The position numbers were made by a program, and so were the translations under genes. A stretch of DNA of 64,000 nucleotides from Candidatus Gastranaerophilales bacterium (GTDB lineage: Bacteria; Cyanobacteriota; Vampirovibrionia; Gastranaerophilales; Gastranaerophilaceae). The stretch lies in contig CALVEV010000018.1 of the NCBI GenBank assembly GCA_944326685.1, forward strand, positions 1 through 64,000, read 5' to 3'. This document shows, in pieces, positions 26,665-36,219 of the stretch. The notes below the pieces were generated by a model that was not told the DNA's origin, did not search any database, and saw only the letters and a program-made list of their open reading frames with translations. Positions within the stretch are counted from its first letter, which is position 1, and each line of letters begins with the position of its first letter.

Positions 26665-28299
26665 ATGAGTATAAAAAAATATATTCTTAAGTCATTAGAT
26701 GATATTATCGAAGGCAAAACATTCCCACACAAAAAAGAATTTAATAGCATCTTTTGCATTTTGAATGGTCTTAGTAAGTATATTAATAACGATTTTGAAA
26801 ATGCGCTACAAAATTTTGCAGAAACAAGTGTTTTGCTAGTTAATGATAATAATATTGAGAGTAAAATTTTATATGAATTTATCCTAGGGTACATTAATTA
26901 CAGTGAAAAAAATAATATATATGCCCTTCATTATAATAATGCTAAAAAATTAGCAGAAAAAAATAATCAAATAGAATTTTTATCACAATTAATTGAAAAA
27001 ATTAATCGAATAAAAAACGGTAGCATGTATACAACAGAAGTAAAAAAAGATCCACTTTTAGCACTTGTTAAAATAGGTCAAGCAGTTGCTGCCGAAAAAA
27101 ATATTGATAAACTTATGCAAACAATTGCAGAAGAAACCAAAGAAGCAATGCAAGCAGACAGATGTACTGTATATTTATATGACAAAGAAACAGATGAACT
27201 TTGGTCAAAAGTAGCATTAGGCTTAGGTAGTACAGAGTTAAGATTTAAATCAAATAAAGGACTTGCAGGACACGTATTCCAGACAGGAGAAACAATAAAT
27301 ATTAAAGATGCATACTCTGATAGCAGATTTAATAAAAATGTTGATAAAGAAACAGGATACAGAACAAAAACAATTCTTTGTATGCCTATAAAAAATATTG
27401 AACAAGAAACAATAGGCGTTTTCCAAGTTCTTAATAAAATAACAGGTTTCTTCACAGAAGAAGATGAGGACTTACTTGTAACAATAGGTTCAAGTGCTGG
27501 TATTTCATTAGAAAATGCAACATTATTTGCACGCCAAGAAGAACTTTTAAAAGAACAAAAGAAAATTTTTGATAGCTTTATTAGTACGCTCGGTGCATCT
27601 ATTGACGCTCGAGATAAAATTACATCAGGTCATTCAACAAGAGTTAGAATGTACTCAACATTAATTGCAGAAGCTTTTAATCTACCACAAGAAGATATAG
27701 AAATTATACAAAAAGCTGCTGCTTTACACGATATAGGAAAAATCGGAATAAGAGATTCTGTCCTTCAAAAAGAAGGGAAACTAACACCTGAAGAATATCA
27801 ACATATTCAACAACACGTTGAAATCACTCATAATATTTTAGAAAAAATTAATATGTCAGATGAATTCAAACTAATAACAGAAATTGCGTGTTCTCATCAC
27901 GAAAAATACGATGGAACAGGTTATTACAGACACCTAAAAGGGGAAGAAATACCTTTTGGTGGAAGAATACTTGCGGTTTCAGATGTTTTTGATGCAATAA
28001 CATCAAAAAGACATTACCGTGATAAAATGCCAATTATTAAAGTTATTAGCATATTAATAGGAGATTCAGGAACTCATTTTGATAAAAATGTTGTTGATAA
28101 ATTTTTATCAATTACTCTTGATAAGATAACTGAAGTTTTCTTAACAGAAAATCATCTTGTACTAAGTGAAGAAGATAAAAATATACTTTCAAAATATACC
28201 TTATTGGATTTATATAACAAACTTAATGCAGGTGAAAAAAGCGAATTAGTTAATAAATTCAATTTTTACTATACAGGAAACCTTGTAAATGCATCTTAA
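26665..28299 (+). CDS. GAF / HD-GYP domain protein, probable cyclic-di-GMP phosphodiesterase
   Basis: A 544-residue cytoplasmic protein. Residues about 1-110 are helical and unassigned. A GAF sensor domain follows at about 135-285 (DRCTVYLYDKETDELW, KGLAGHVFQTGE). Then comes HD-GYP at about 300-470 with GHSTRVRMYS, AAALHDIGKIGIRD and HHEKYDGTGYY. The final P of GYP is Y here; the metal-binding His and Asp residues are kept. Such proteins usually hydrolyse cyclic di-GMP. GAGGCAGT precedes the ATG. The next gene overlaps its end by 11 bases. Confidence 0.88.
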   Translation: MSIKKYILKSLDDIIEGKTFPHKKEFNSIFCILNGLSKYINNDFENALQNFAETSVLLVNDNNIESKILYEFILGYINYSEKNNIYALHYNNAKKLAEKNNQIEFLSQLIEKINRIKNGSMYTTEVKKDPLLALVKIGQAVAAEKNIDKLMQTIAEETKEAMQADRCTVYLYDKETDELWSKVALGLGSTELRFKSNKGLAGHVFQTGETINIKDAYSDSRFNKNVDKETGYRTKTILCMPIKNIEQETIGVFQVLNKITGFFTEEDEDLLVTIGSSAGISLENATLFARQEELLKEQKKIFDSFISTLGASIDARDKITSGHSTRVRMYSTLIAEAFNLPQEDIEIIQKAAALHDIGKIGIRDSVLQKEGKLTPEEYQHIQQHVEITHNILEKINMSDEFKLITEIACSHHEKYDGTGYYRHLKGEEIPFGGRILAVSDVFDAITSKRHYRDKMPIIKVISILIGDSGTHFDKNVVDKFLSITLDKITEVFLTENHLVLSEEDKNILSKYTLLDLYNKLNAGEKSELVNKFNFYYTGNLVNAS

Positions 28300-29773
28300 A
28301 ATTAAACTTATAATTACATTTATATTAGCAACAATTATTTCATATAGTGCAAATGCAGAAATGGTATATGATCCTGTTTTGCAAACAGATATTATCAAAG
28401 TTGAACCTATAAAAAAACAAAGTTACAATATTACATTTAAAAAAAACGTTGCAAATGCAATTAATAAATTTGAAAATTTAAATATAAAAATTTGTTATGA
28501 TGATTTTTATAAATTAATTACAGAAAACTCAAAGAGCGACTATTATTTATTATTACTGGCAAATAAAACCGCAGAATTTGGATTCTTTGATTTATCAAAC
28601 TTAGCATATAGTAAAATTGAAGATTTGGATATCTCAAGAATCAATATTGATGAAACTAAAAAGTTTTATTACCCTAAAAAATACTTGAATAAACAAGACA
28701 CTATCATATTAGCCGAACTATACTCAAATATTATATATAATGATCAAGCAAAGGAATCTGTTCAGGAATTGGAGCGATATCCTAGATTATTAAAAGAATA
28801 TGACTATGCAAATTATATGCTAGCTCTGGGATATTTCAAATTGAATGATATTGAAAAGGCAAAACAATATATCGATATAGCAACACACATTCATCCAACA
28901 AACCTTAACTACAAAATATTAAAAGCTCAAATATATACTACAGAAAAAAAAGGTAAGACAACTAAAAAGTTGTTAAAAGAAATTGATTCTGAAAAATTTA
29001 AACTTACAAGCATAAACAACAAAATAAAAGCATCAAATGAATACACTCTTTATCTATTAGCAACGAAACCAAATGATAAAGATTACCATTTAGGTAATTT
29101 TTACTACGCAGAAGGAGACTACATAAAAGCAAATAGAATATTTATGAGCTCAATAACCAAAAACAAAAAAAATAATTCAAAAATGTATTCAATGATAAGC
29201 AGATGCTATTTAGCACAAGGCGATTATAATAAAGCGAAAGAATATGCAGAAAAAGCTTATGCAATAACTCAAACAGACCCTAATTGTTTAATTACATTAG
29301 GAGATATTGCATTCCAAAAAGGTGAATATAAATCATCAATAAAATACTACCGAGATGCAGCTTCTAAAAAAGAATATAAACAAGAAGCATTAGAAAAAAT
29401 GGCGTCATCATATATAAAAGCCTCAAATACAAAACATGCAACAGATATATACAAAGATCTAATAGATAACTTTGGAACCTCATACATTGCATATTATAAA
29501 ATCGCACTAACAACCCCAGAAAAAGAAATTGATTATTTAAAAAAATCAGTTGCAATAAACTTGAATTATCAAGAAGGTTGGATTGATTTAGCAAGAATTA
29601 TGATTGATAATGGCAACCTAAAATTAGCTAAAGATTATTTAACAATTGCCAATTATCTTGACGATAATAATTTTAGATACTATTATTATCAAAGCCTCTT
29701 AAAGAAAAAAGAAGCAGAACTAAATAATTATAAAAGTAATGATAGAATAATAAACAAGGTTGCAAATAAATGA
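28289..29773 (+). CDS. Exported tetratricopeptide-repeat protein
   Basis: A 494-residue protein with a signal peptide (MHLKIKLIITFILATIISYSANA) and TPR units through most of its length, for example YMLALGYFKLNDIEKAKQYI at about 175-195 and SRCYLAQGDYNKAKEYAEKA at about 300. It is expected in the periplasm or at the envelope. Translationally overlapped with the genes on both sides (11 bases upstream, 4 bases downstream), so it belongs to the signalling operon, perhaps as an input or assembly scaffold. That role is inferred. Confidence 0.83.
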   Translation: MHLKIKLIITFILATIISYSANAEMVYDPVLQTDIIKVEPIKKQSYNITFKKNVANAINKFENLNIKICYDDFYKLITENSKSDYYLLLLANKTAEFGFFDLSNLAYSKIEDLDISRINIDETKKFYYPKKYLNKQDTIILAELYSNIIYNDQAKESVQELERYPRLLKEYDYANYMLALGYFKLNDIEKAKQYIDIATHIHPTNLNYKILKAQIYTTEKKGKTTKKLLKEIDSEKFKLTSINNKIKASNEYTLYLLATKPNDKDYHLGNFYYAEGDYIKANRIFMSSITKNKKNNSKMYSMISRCYLAQGDYNKAKEYAEKAYAITQTDPNCLITLGDIAFQKGEYKSSIKYYRDAASKKEYKQEALEKMASSYIKASNTKHATDIYKDLIDNFGTSYIAYYKIALTTPEKEIDYLKKSVAINLNYQEGWIDLARIMIDNGNLKLAKDYLTIANYLDDNNFRYYYYQSLLKKKEAELNNYKSNDRIINKVANK

Positions 29774-30417
29774 AATACAATATTCTAATAGTAGAAGATC
29801 ATGAACTAACAAGATTTGGTTTAAAAACAACTTTTGAAGGTGTAGAATATGTAAAAGCACTATATGAAGCAAAGTCAGCAGAAGATGCTTATGTCATTGC
29901 AAAAGAAAACAAAATTGATCTTATAATTATGGATTTAGGTCTTCCAGAAATAGATGGAATAACAGCATCAAAAGAGCTAAAAAAACTTAATCCAAATGTA
30001 AAAATAGTTGTATTAACATCACATACAGATGAAAAAGATGTACTAAACAGCCTAAAAGCAGGCGCAAATGCATACTGTTCAAAAGAAATAAATTTAGACA
30101 GACTAATACAAGTCGTAAATTCTGTATTAGATGGGGCTTCTTGGTTTGATCCAAGTATTTCAAATATTGTATTAAAAGCGGCAACAAACACCCAAATGAA
30201 TGATTTAACTGATGCAAAAGAGTTATATAATTTAACATCAAGAGAGGCACAAATTCTCAAATTAATTACAGAAGGGTATAGTAATATCGAAATAGCAAAA
30301 CAATTATTTGTAAGTGTTAACACTACAAAAGTTCATGTTGCAAGCATATTACAAAAATTAGAAGTAGATGATAGGTTACAAGCCGCAATAAAAGCATTAA
30401 AAGAAAATATAGTTTGA
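29770..30417 (+). CDS. NarL/FixJ-family response regulator
   Basis: A 215-residue two-domain regulator. The receiver domain has the acidic pocket (VEDHE), phospho-acceptor Asp in LIIMDLGLPEIDG at about residue 54, Thr/Ser in VVLTSHTDEKD, and Lys in YCSKEINL. A LuxR-type helix-turn-helix follows at about 150-210 (LTSREAQILKLITEGYSNIEIAKQ, written here only as the family hallmark). The ATG overlaps the stop of the TPR gene. No histidine kinase lies in the operon. Confidence 0.93.
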   Translation: MKYNILIVEDHELTRFGLKTTFEGVEYVKALYEAKSAEDAYVIAKENKIDLIIMDLGLPEIDGITASKELKKLNPNVKIVVLTSHTDEKDVLNSLKAGANAYCSKEINLDRLIQVVNSVLDGASWFDPSISNIVLKAATNTQMNDLTDAKELYNLTSREAQILKLITEGYSNIEIAKQLFVSVNTTKVHVASILQKLEVDDRLQAAIKALKENIV

Positions 30418-30424
30418 GGGAAGA

Positions 30425-31051
30425 ATGGAAGATTTTGCAAAAATACTTATAGTAGATGATAATCCAAAATATTTACAAGAAGCATTACCAATGTATGGTT
30501 ATGATGTAATTGTTGCAAATGATGGAGTAGAAGCATTAAACATTTTATCAAAGGATCATGCATCAATTAATTTAATTTTACTTGATGTAATGATGCCTAA
30601 TATGGATGGCTGGGATACATTAAAAGCAATAAGAAATAATAAAAACACAAAATATATTCCAGTTATAATGATAACAGCAGTAAGTGAGGAGCATAAAATT
30701 GTTTCAGGGCTAAAAATTGGTGCAGATGATTATATTGTAAAACCATTTGTACTTCCAAACTTACTGGCACGTATAGAAGCAATTTTAAGACGTTCAAAAT
30801 GGCAAAGTGAAAAAGCTCCAGCAATGGATATTTCTATAAAACCGGATGGCGATATTGAACCATTAACAGAAAGAGAAAAAGAAGTATTATCATTAGTTGC
30901 TAAAGGAGCAAGCAATCAAGATATTGCAAAGAAATTGTTCGTAAGAGATGTAACTGTTAAAACACACATGAACACTATTTTCAAAAAATTAAAAGTTACA
31001 AATAGAACACAAGCAGTATTACTTGCATTGCAAACAAAAATAATCAGTTAG
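30425..31051 (+). CDS. Response regulator with LuxR-type output domain
   Basis: A 208-residue regulator paralogous in layout to the one 7 bases upstream. The receiver domain has LIVDDNPKYLQE, phospho-acceptor Asp in LILLDVMMPNMDG, VIMITA, and Lys in DDYIVKPF. The receiver thus resembles OmpR/PleD types, but the output domain is LuxR-like (LTEREKEVLSLVAKGASNQD, about 145-200). GAGGGAAG precedes the ATG. Two adjacent regulators without a kinase imply phosphorylation by an unlinked kinase. Confidence 0.92.
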   Translation: MEDFAKILIVDDNPKYLQEALPMYGYDVIVANDGVEALNILSKDHASINLILLDVMMPNMDGWDTLKAIRNNKNTKYIPVIMITAVSEEHKIVSGLKIGADDYIVKPFVLPNLLARIEAILRRSKWQSEKAPAMDISIKPDGDIEPLTEREKEVLSLVAKGASNQDIAKKLFVRDVTVKTHMNTIFKKLKVTNRTQAVLLALQTKIIS

Positions 31052-31066
31052 AGGAGAACACATTTT

Positions 31067-31600
31067 ATGTTGACAAAAGATGAATTAATAACACTATTAC
31101 AAGAAGACGTTTCAGAATTTAATCAATATATTGAAGACAATCAATCTATAGGAATAGACTTAACAGAAGTAGATTTTTCAAATATAACAGCGTCAGATGC
31201 AAATTTTATTAATGTAGATTTATCATCATCAACATTTGCAGATTCACATTTAACAAATGTAAAATTCGAAAACTGTGATTTAACATCCTCTGATTTTACT
31301 CGTTCAAATTTAGCAGAATGTTATTTTACATCATCAATACTAAATGGTACAGACTTTAGCTATGCAGTCGTAGATTACTGCAATTTTCATGAAGCAGATA
31401 TGGCAGGATGCGTTTTGCAAGAAACAGATTTAACTAATTCAGATTTATCAACAAGTTATAATTTAAACGCATGTAGATTTGATGATGGCACTGTATGGCC
31501 AGATAATGACATGCTACCAGAAGATTTTGACGGTATGTATTCAGCAGATTTATCATCACTAAAAGATGATGAAGATGAAGGTGGTAATCAAGACTATTAG
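31067..31600 (+). CDS. Pentapeptide-repeat protein
   Basis: A 177-residue protein with A(D/N)LxX repeats from about residue 45 to 130 (for example VDFSNITASDANFINVDLSS and CDLTSSDFTRSNLAECYFTS), expected to form a right-handed quadrilateral beta helix. The N-terminus is a short helical segment and the C-terminus is very acidic (DDEDEGG). Some pentapeptide proteins mimic DNA and protect gyrase, but nothing here shows that. GAGGAGA precedes the ATG. It is last in the tightly spaced signalling operon. Confidence 0.88.
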   Translation: MLTKDELITLLQEDVSEFNQYIEDNQSIGIDLTEVDFSNITASDANFINVDLSSSTFADSHLTNVKFENCDLTSSDFTRSNLAECYFTSSILNGTDFSYAVVDYCNFHEADMAGCVLQETDLTNSDLSTSYNLNACRFDDGTVWPDNDMLPEDFDGMYSADLSSLKDDEDEGGNQDY

Positions 31601-31645
31601 TATCGGATAATAGATTTTTTTGATAATAGAATTAATACTATAAAT

Positions 31646-32743
31646 ATGGAAAAAAATTACTACGAAATCTTGGGAATAAAGCCAGATGCGACTGATGATG
31701 AAATAAAGTCAGCCTTCCGTAAACTTGCAAGAAAATGGCATCCTGATGTTGCAGGGAATTCTCAAGAAGTAGTAAGCAAATTTAAAGAAATAAATGAAGC
31801 CTACGAAATTTTATCAAATCCAGAAAAACGAAAAAAATATGATACTATAAGAGGGATTTTTAATCAAACAAAAGCACAAAAAAATAATACAGAAAAAGAA
31901 ACCAAAACAGCAAATAATAAAACAGAAACAAACAACAACAACAATACAACAACTAAAAAAGCAGAATCAAAAGAAAATAATACAAAATCAAAAACCAATA
32001 CAAATACCAAGACAAACCAACAAAATAATAAAAACGCCTTTCAAGACGCTTGGGAAAGTTTTTTAAAGAAAACTAAAGAATCAGATAAACCAAAGCAAAC
32101 AAAATATTCAGCTAAGAAAATTGATGGCAAAGATATAACATCAGAAATAACAATTACGGTTCTAGAAGCATTACAAGGTACAACAAGAAGTGTAAACATA
32201 CTTCATACAGAACCTTGTCCAAAATGTCATGGAAGAAAATTTGTCAACGGAGGAATATGTGCTTATTGTAAAGGCGCCGGAGAAATATCAGTCCACAAAA
32301 AATTATCAGTAAGAATACCTGAAAAAGTAAAACACGGAGCAAAAATTAGAATTTCAGGAGAAGGAAACCAAGGGCTTAATGGTGGAAAAAACGGAGATTT
32401 ATATCTTATAATAAAAGTTGATACAGAAAATTCAAAATACCAATATGATGGTTTAAATATATTACAAACAATTCCAATAGAGCCATATGAAGCAGTTTTA
32501 GGTTGTACTATAGATGTAAAAACACCTGAAGGAATTGTACAAATGAAAATAATGCCAAATACAATGAATGGGCAAAAATATAGATTAGCCAAAGAAGGCT
32601 TAGAAAAAGATGGCAAAAAAGGTGATATGATTGTAACAATATCTATTGAAATTCCCAAAGATTTAACTGCGGAAGAAAGAATACTTTATGAAAAATTAAA
32701 ACTTGCATCAAATAGAAATATAAGAGAGAAAATTTATGAATAA
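31646..32743 (+). CDS. DnaJ-type co-chaperone with reduced zinc-finger region
   Basis: A 365-residue J protein. The J domain (about 3-68) has the HPD motif in KWHPDVAG. A low-complexity linker rich in Asn, Thr and Lys follows (about 75-135). Then comes the DnaJ substrate-binding C-terminal region, with only two CxxCxG-type motifs (CPKCHG and CAYCKG at about 191-211) instead of the four of classical DnaJ. It would stimulate DnaK ATPase. The queE ATG overlaps its end by 8 bases. Confidence 0.88.
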   Translation: MEKNYYEILGIKPDATDDEIKSAFRKLARKWHPDVAGNSQEVVSKFKEINEAYEILSNPEKRKKYDTIRGIFNQTKAQKNNTEKETKTANNKTETNNNNNTTTKKAESKENNTKSKTNTNTKTNQQNNKNAFQDAWESFLKKTKESDKPKQTKYSAKKIDGKDITSEITITVLEALQGTTRSVNILHTEPCPKCHGRKFVNGGICAYCKGAGEISVHKKLSVRIPEKVKHGAKIRISGEGNQGLNGGKNGDLYLIIKVDTENSKYQYDGLNILQTIPIEPYEAVLGCTIDVKTPEGIVQMKIMPNTMNGQKYRLAKEGLEKDGKKGDMIVTISIEIPKDLTAEERILYEKLKLASNRNIREKIYE

Positions 32744-33485
32744 TACTAATAATAAAGCAAAAATTAAAGAAATATTTTCATCAATACAGGGTGAAGGATT
32801 ATATATTGGTACAAAACAATTATTTATAAGATTTTGTGCTTGTAATCTTAATTGTGATTATTGTGATACACCATTCTTACCACAACATATCAATGAAAGA
32901 GATACATTTTTTGAATTTACCCCTGATGAATTATATAACTATATCCACAAAAAATTTAATATAAATTCTATCAACTATATTTCTTTAACAGGTGGAGAAC
33001 CACTAATTTGGAATGAATTTCTTGCAGAATTTTTACCTAAAGTACATACTAAATTTTACTTAGAAACAAATGCAACAATTACAGAAAATTTAGAAAAAGT
33101 TTTACCATATATAGACGTTATAGCTGCAGATATAAAGCTCCCAAGTTGTTCAGGGATACAAAACTCATTTGAACTTCATAATAAATTTTTTAATGTAATA
33201 AAACATTCAAAAATAGATTGTGCAATAACACGTCAATATGATTGCGACGGGAAAAAAGTTTTTGCCAAAATAATATTTGACCATAGAATAACTGACAAAG
33301 AAATTGAAAGTTGCATATACCTTGCAAAAATGTACGATTTAGAATTAATATTGCAACCAAGAATGATTGGTAATGAATTATCAATAACCAACAAAACAAT
33401 AATGGACGTTTTTGATAAATTTTCGTCTAAATATAAAAAAATTCGTCTTATACCACAAGTTCATAAATTCTTAGACGTAGAATAG
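32736..33485 (+). CDS. queE: 7-carboxy-7-deazaguanine synthase
   Basis: A radical SAM enzyme that converts 6-carboxytetrahydropterin to 7-carboxy-7-deazaguanine for queuosine. The start motif KEIFSSIQGEGLYIGTKQ and the cluster motif CNLNCDYCDT (Cx3Cx2C at about 35-42) are diagnostic. SLTGGEPLIW is the SAM-binding GGE motif. 249 residues is normal. Start overlaps dnaJ; ribosome site AGAGAG lies within dnaJ. Confidence 0.93.
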   Translation: MNNTNNKAKIKEIFSSIQGEGLYIGTKQLFIRFCACNLNCDYCDTPFLPQHINERDTFFEFTPDELYNYIHKKFNINSINYISLTGGEPLIWNEFLAEFLPKVHTKFYLETNATITENLEKVLPYIDVIAADIKLPSCSGIQNSFELHNKFFNVIKHSKIDCAITRQYDCDGKKVFAKIIFDHRITDKEIESCIYLAKMYDLELILQPRMIGNELSITNKTIMDVFDKFSSKYKKIRLIPQVHKFLDVE

Positions 33486-33635
33486 TGAAATAAATCACGA
33501 TTTATCGTTACATTTGACACGATTTGTAACAATACACCCCCTGAAACACTTGAATTTATTAAAACATGTATTAAAATGGTATATATATAATATTGATTTT
33601 CAACAACTAGGATATAAAATTATAGGGCGTAAAAT

Positions 33636-34622
33636 ATGGTTGAAATGGGATATTACAACTATTACAATACTGAGTACAGTATGTCAGTATCTGCACCGCA
33701 AGACAGATACAAAGAAATGATTGCAAAGTATAATGAAAACGCAAATAGTTTGCATAGTATGAATGAAGACCCTTATAATGACAAGAATATTGCAATCAGA
33801 GAATTTGAGGAAAAACTAGCAGTTGTTGCGGCAGATAACCGAACTAAATGTGCAACGGTTCATGATGTTTATGAATTATTAGGTAAGAAATATTTTGGCG
33901 AAGGGGAAAATTCATATACAGATAGATTGAACGCAGATGATGCTACTCGTGCAATGTACGATAACGAATTAAATGCAACATTATACGGAACATACCAAAA
34001 TTCAAATCTGGATGATCCTAGAATAAAGTGGAATTCAGAGGATTGGGAAACACAGTTATTAAAAGATAAAGAATCAAATCAACGAATAATAAGTGCACAA
34101 ATGAAAAACTTATTAGACAAAAAAGGTATAAGTGTTGAAGATGGAGATACGTTATTAATATCATTTGATCCTTATGAATATTTAATATCAATAGAAGGAT
34201 TAAGAAACACAAATAATTTATCGAAAGTAAATGAAATCCTTAAAGAAGGAGAAAACGCAAAAGAATTATTTAATTATACGCTTCAAAATTCAGGAAGTGT
34301 AAATCAAGAAGCACTCACAAAATACAAAGCATATCAAAATATTAAAAATTTAACAGGAGAAAATTTAGGCGAGTTAACACTTAGAAATGGGAATTTCTAT
34401 ACAGAAGAAGGACGCAACATTCTATCTCTTGTAAAACAAGGAATAGATAAAGATACACTTATCCCGCAAGATTTCAAAAATGTTGCTTATGATTATAGTA
34501 AAAGACTATTAAAAGAAGTTGCAGAAAAAGGATTTAACTCAATGCCAGATTTGGAATTAACAATAGGTTATTCAAAAGAATACGGTTTTTTCTCAACAAG
34601 TAATCTTATGTATGTAGCATAA
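33636..34622 (+). CDS. Unknown protein, possibly DUF4885-like
   Basis: A 328-residue protein without signal peptide or membrane helix. The N-terminus is Tyr-rich (MGYYNYYNTEYSM). The segment DTLLISFDPYEYLISIEGL at about 169-187, followed by NEILKEGENAKELF and the KYKAYQNIKNLTGENLGEL stretch, recalls the DUF4885 family of Firmicutes, but I cannot confirm this. AGGG lies 8 bases before the ATG. A TATAAT at 33586-33591 may be its promoter. It sits alone between queE and gpmI. Confidence 0.6.
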   Translation: MVEMGYYNYYNTEYSMSVSAPQDRYKEMIAKYNENANSLHSMNEDPYNDKNIAIREFEEKLAVVAADNRTKCATVHDVYELLGKKYFGEGENSYTDRLNADDATRAMYDNELNATLYGTYQNSNLDDPRIKWNSEDWETQLLKDKESNQRIISAQMKNLLDKKGISVEDGDTLLISFDPYEYLISIEGLRNTNNLSKVNEILKEGENAKELFNYTLQNSGSVNQEALTKYKAYQNIKNLTGENLGELTLRNGNFYTEEGRNILSLVKQGIDKDTLIPQDFKNVAYDYSKRLLKEVAEKGFNSMPDLELTIGYSKEYGFFSTSNLMYVA

Positions 34623-34681
34623 TATTGAAATCAAAATGCTTTCTTGATAAAATTATCTCAATAGAAAAGGAAGAGATAATT

Positions 34682-36211
34682 ATGTCAAACAGAGTATTAT
34701 TATGTATTATGGATGGTTGGGGAATAAGTAATGCAGGACATCCTGAACACGATGCAACAAGTCTTGCACACCCAATCAATGTACCAAATTTAATAAAAAA
34801 TGAAGCATCAACAGTTATTCACGCCGATGGTGAATATGTAGGTTTACCAGAAGGTCAAATGGGAAACTCAGAAGTAGGACACCTTAACCTTGGCGCAGGA
34901 AGAATCGTTTACCAAGATTTATCAAAAATTAATAGAAGCATCAAAGATGGTTCTTTCTTTAAAAATGAAAAATTCTTAGCAGCTATTGAACATGCAAAGA
35001 AAAATAATTCAGCATTACACATCTATGGTTTAGTATCAACAGGTGGCGTTCACTCATCATTGGACCATTTAGAAGCTTTAATTAAAATGGCAGCAGATAA
35101 TGGGTTAACTAAGGTTTATGTTCACGCATTTTTAGACGGAAGAGATACACCACCTGCAAGCGCTTGTGAATATTTACAACCAATAGAAGACGAATTAAAG
35201 AAATACAATCTACCGAAAATAGCATCAGTTATTGGTCGTTACTATGTAATGGATAGAGATAACAGATGGGATAGAGTAGAAAAAGCTTATAACTGTTTAG
35301 TTATTGGAGAAGGTGAACACGCAAATTCATCTATTGAAGCAGTAAAACAATCATATGCAAAAGATGAAACAGATGAATTCGTATTACCGACAGTAATTGA
35401 TGGTGATGATTCAAGAATCAAAGATAATGATGCTATTATCTTCTTCAATTACCGTCCTGACAGAGCTAGAGAAATTTCAAAAGCAATGAATTTTTCAGAT
35501 TTTGACGGTTTTGAACGTAAAAAAGTGTTGAACAACTTGTACTATGTAACAATGACAAGTTATGATGCAACATTTACATTCCCAGTTGCATTTGAAAAAA
35601 CCAAAATGGTAAATATTTTAGGTGATGTTTTAGAAGCAAATGGAATTAAACAATTCAGAACAGCAGAAACAGAAAAATATGCTCACGTTACATTCTTCTT
35701 TAATGGTGGAATAGAAGAACCACAAGCACACGAAACAAGAAAGCTTGTAGCATCTCCTAAAGTTCCAACATATGATATGCAACCAGAAATGAGTGCATAT
35801 GAAGTATGTGATAATGTTCTATCAGCATTAGACAACGAAGAATATAGATTCATCCTTGTAAACTTTGCTAACCCTGATATGGTTGGTCATACAGGAGATA
35901 TAGCAGCAGCTACTAAAGCTTGCAAAGTTGTTGATGAATGTGTTGGCAAAATTGCTGAAAAATGTAAACAAAAAAATGTTACAATGTTATTAACAGCAGA
36001 CCATGGAAATGCTGAAATGATGGTTGACGAAGAAACAGGAAAACCTCAAACAGCACATACAACAAATGTTGTTCCATTTGTTGTTATAAATCCTGATCAT
36101 AAAATAGAATTAAAGTCTGATGGAGCATTATGTAATGTTGCACCAACAGTTCTTGATTTATTCGGGATTGAAAAACCAGAAGAAATGGAATGTGACTCAT
36201 TAATTAAGTAA
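34682..36211 (+). CDS. gpmI: 2,3-bisphosphoglycerate-independent phosphoglycerate mutase
   Basis: Interconverts 3- and 2-phosphoglycerate in glycolysis using two manganese ions. MDGWGISNAG at the N-terminus and the catalytic Ser in GQMGNSEVGHLNLGAG are diagnostic; later metal-binding motifs include NPDMVGHTGD and TADHGNAEMM. The upstream in-frame TTG would add 19 residues, but GGAAGAG just before the ATG at 34682 and family alignment fix the start there (509 residues, normal). The SNF2 gene follows after 8 bases. Confidence 0.96.
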   Translation: MSNRVLLCIMDGWGISNAGHPEHDATSLAHPINVPNLIKNEASTVIHADGEYVGLPEGQMGNSEVGHLNLGAGRIVYQDLSKINRSIKDGSFFKNEKFLAAIEHAKKNNSALHIYGLVSTGGVHSSLDHLEALIKMAADNGLTKVYVHAFLDGRDTPPASACEYLQPIEDELKKYNLPKIASVIGRYYVMDRDNRWDRVEKAYNCLVIGEGEHANSSIEAVKQSYAKDETDEFVLPTVIDGDDSRIKDNDAIIFFNYRPDRAREISKAMNFSDFDGFERKKVLNNLYYVTMTSYDATFTFPVAFEKTKMVNILGDVLEANGIKQFRTAETEKYAHVTFFFNGGIEEPQAHETRKLVASPKVPTYDMQPEMSAYEVCDNVLSALDNEEYRFILVNFANPDMVGHTGDIAAATKACKVVDECVGKIAEKCKQKNVTMLLTADHGNAEMMVDEETGKPQTAHTTNVVPFVVINPDHKIELKSDGALCNVAPTVLDLFGIEKPEEMECDSLIK

Positions 36212-36219
36212 AGGAATAT

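Noticed and set aside
33486..33635. Short repeats CACGATTT near TTGACA as a promoter or operator
   Set aside because: TTGACA at 33517-33522 has no -10 at a workable distance, and the repeats are too short to separate from chance in AT-rich DNA.
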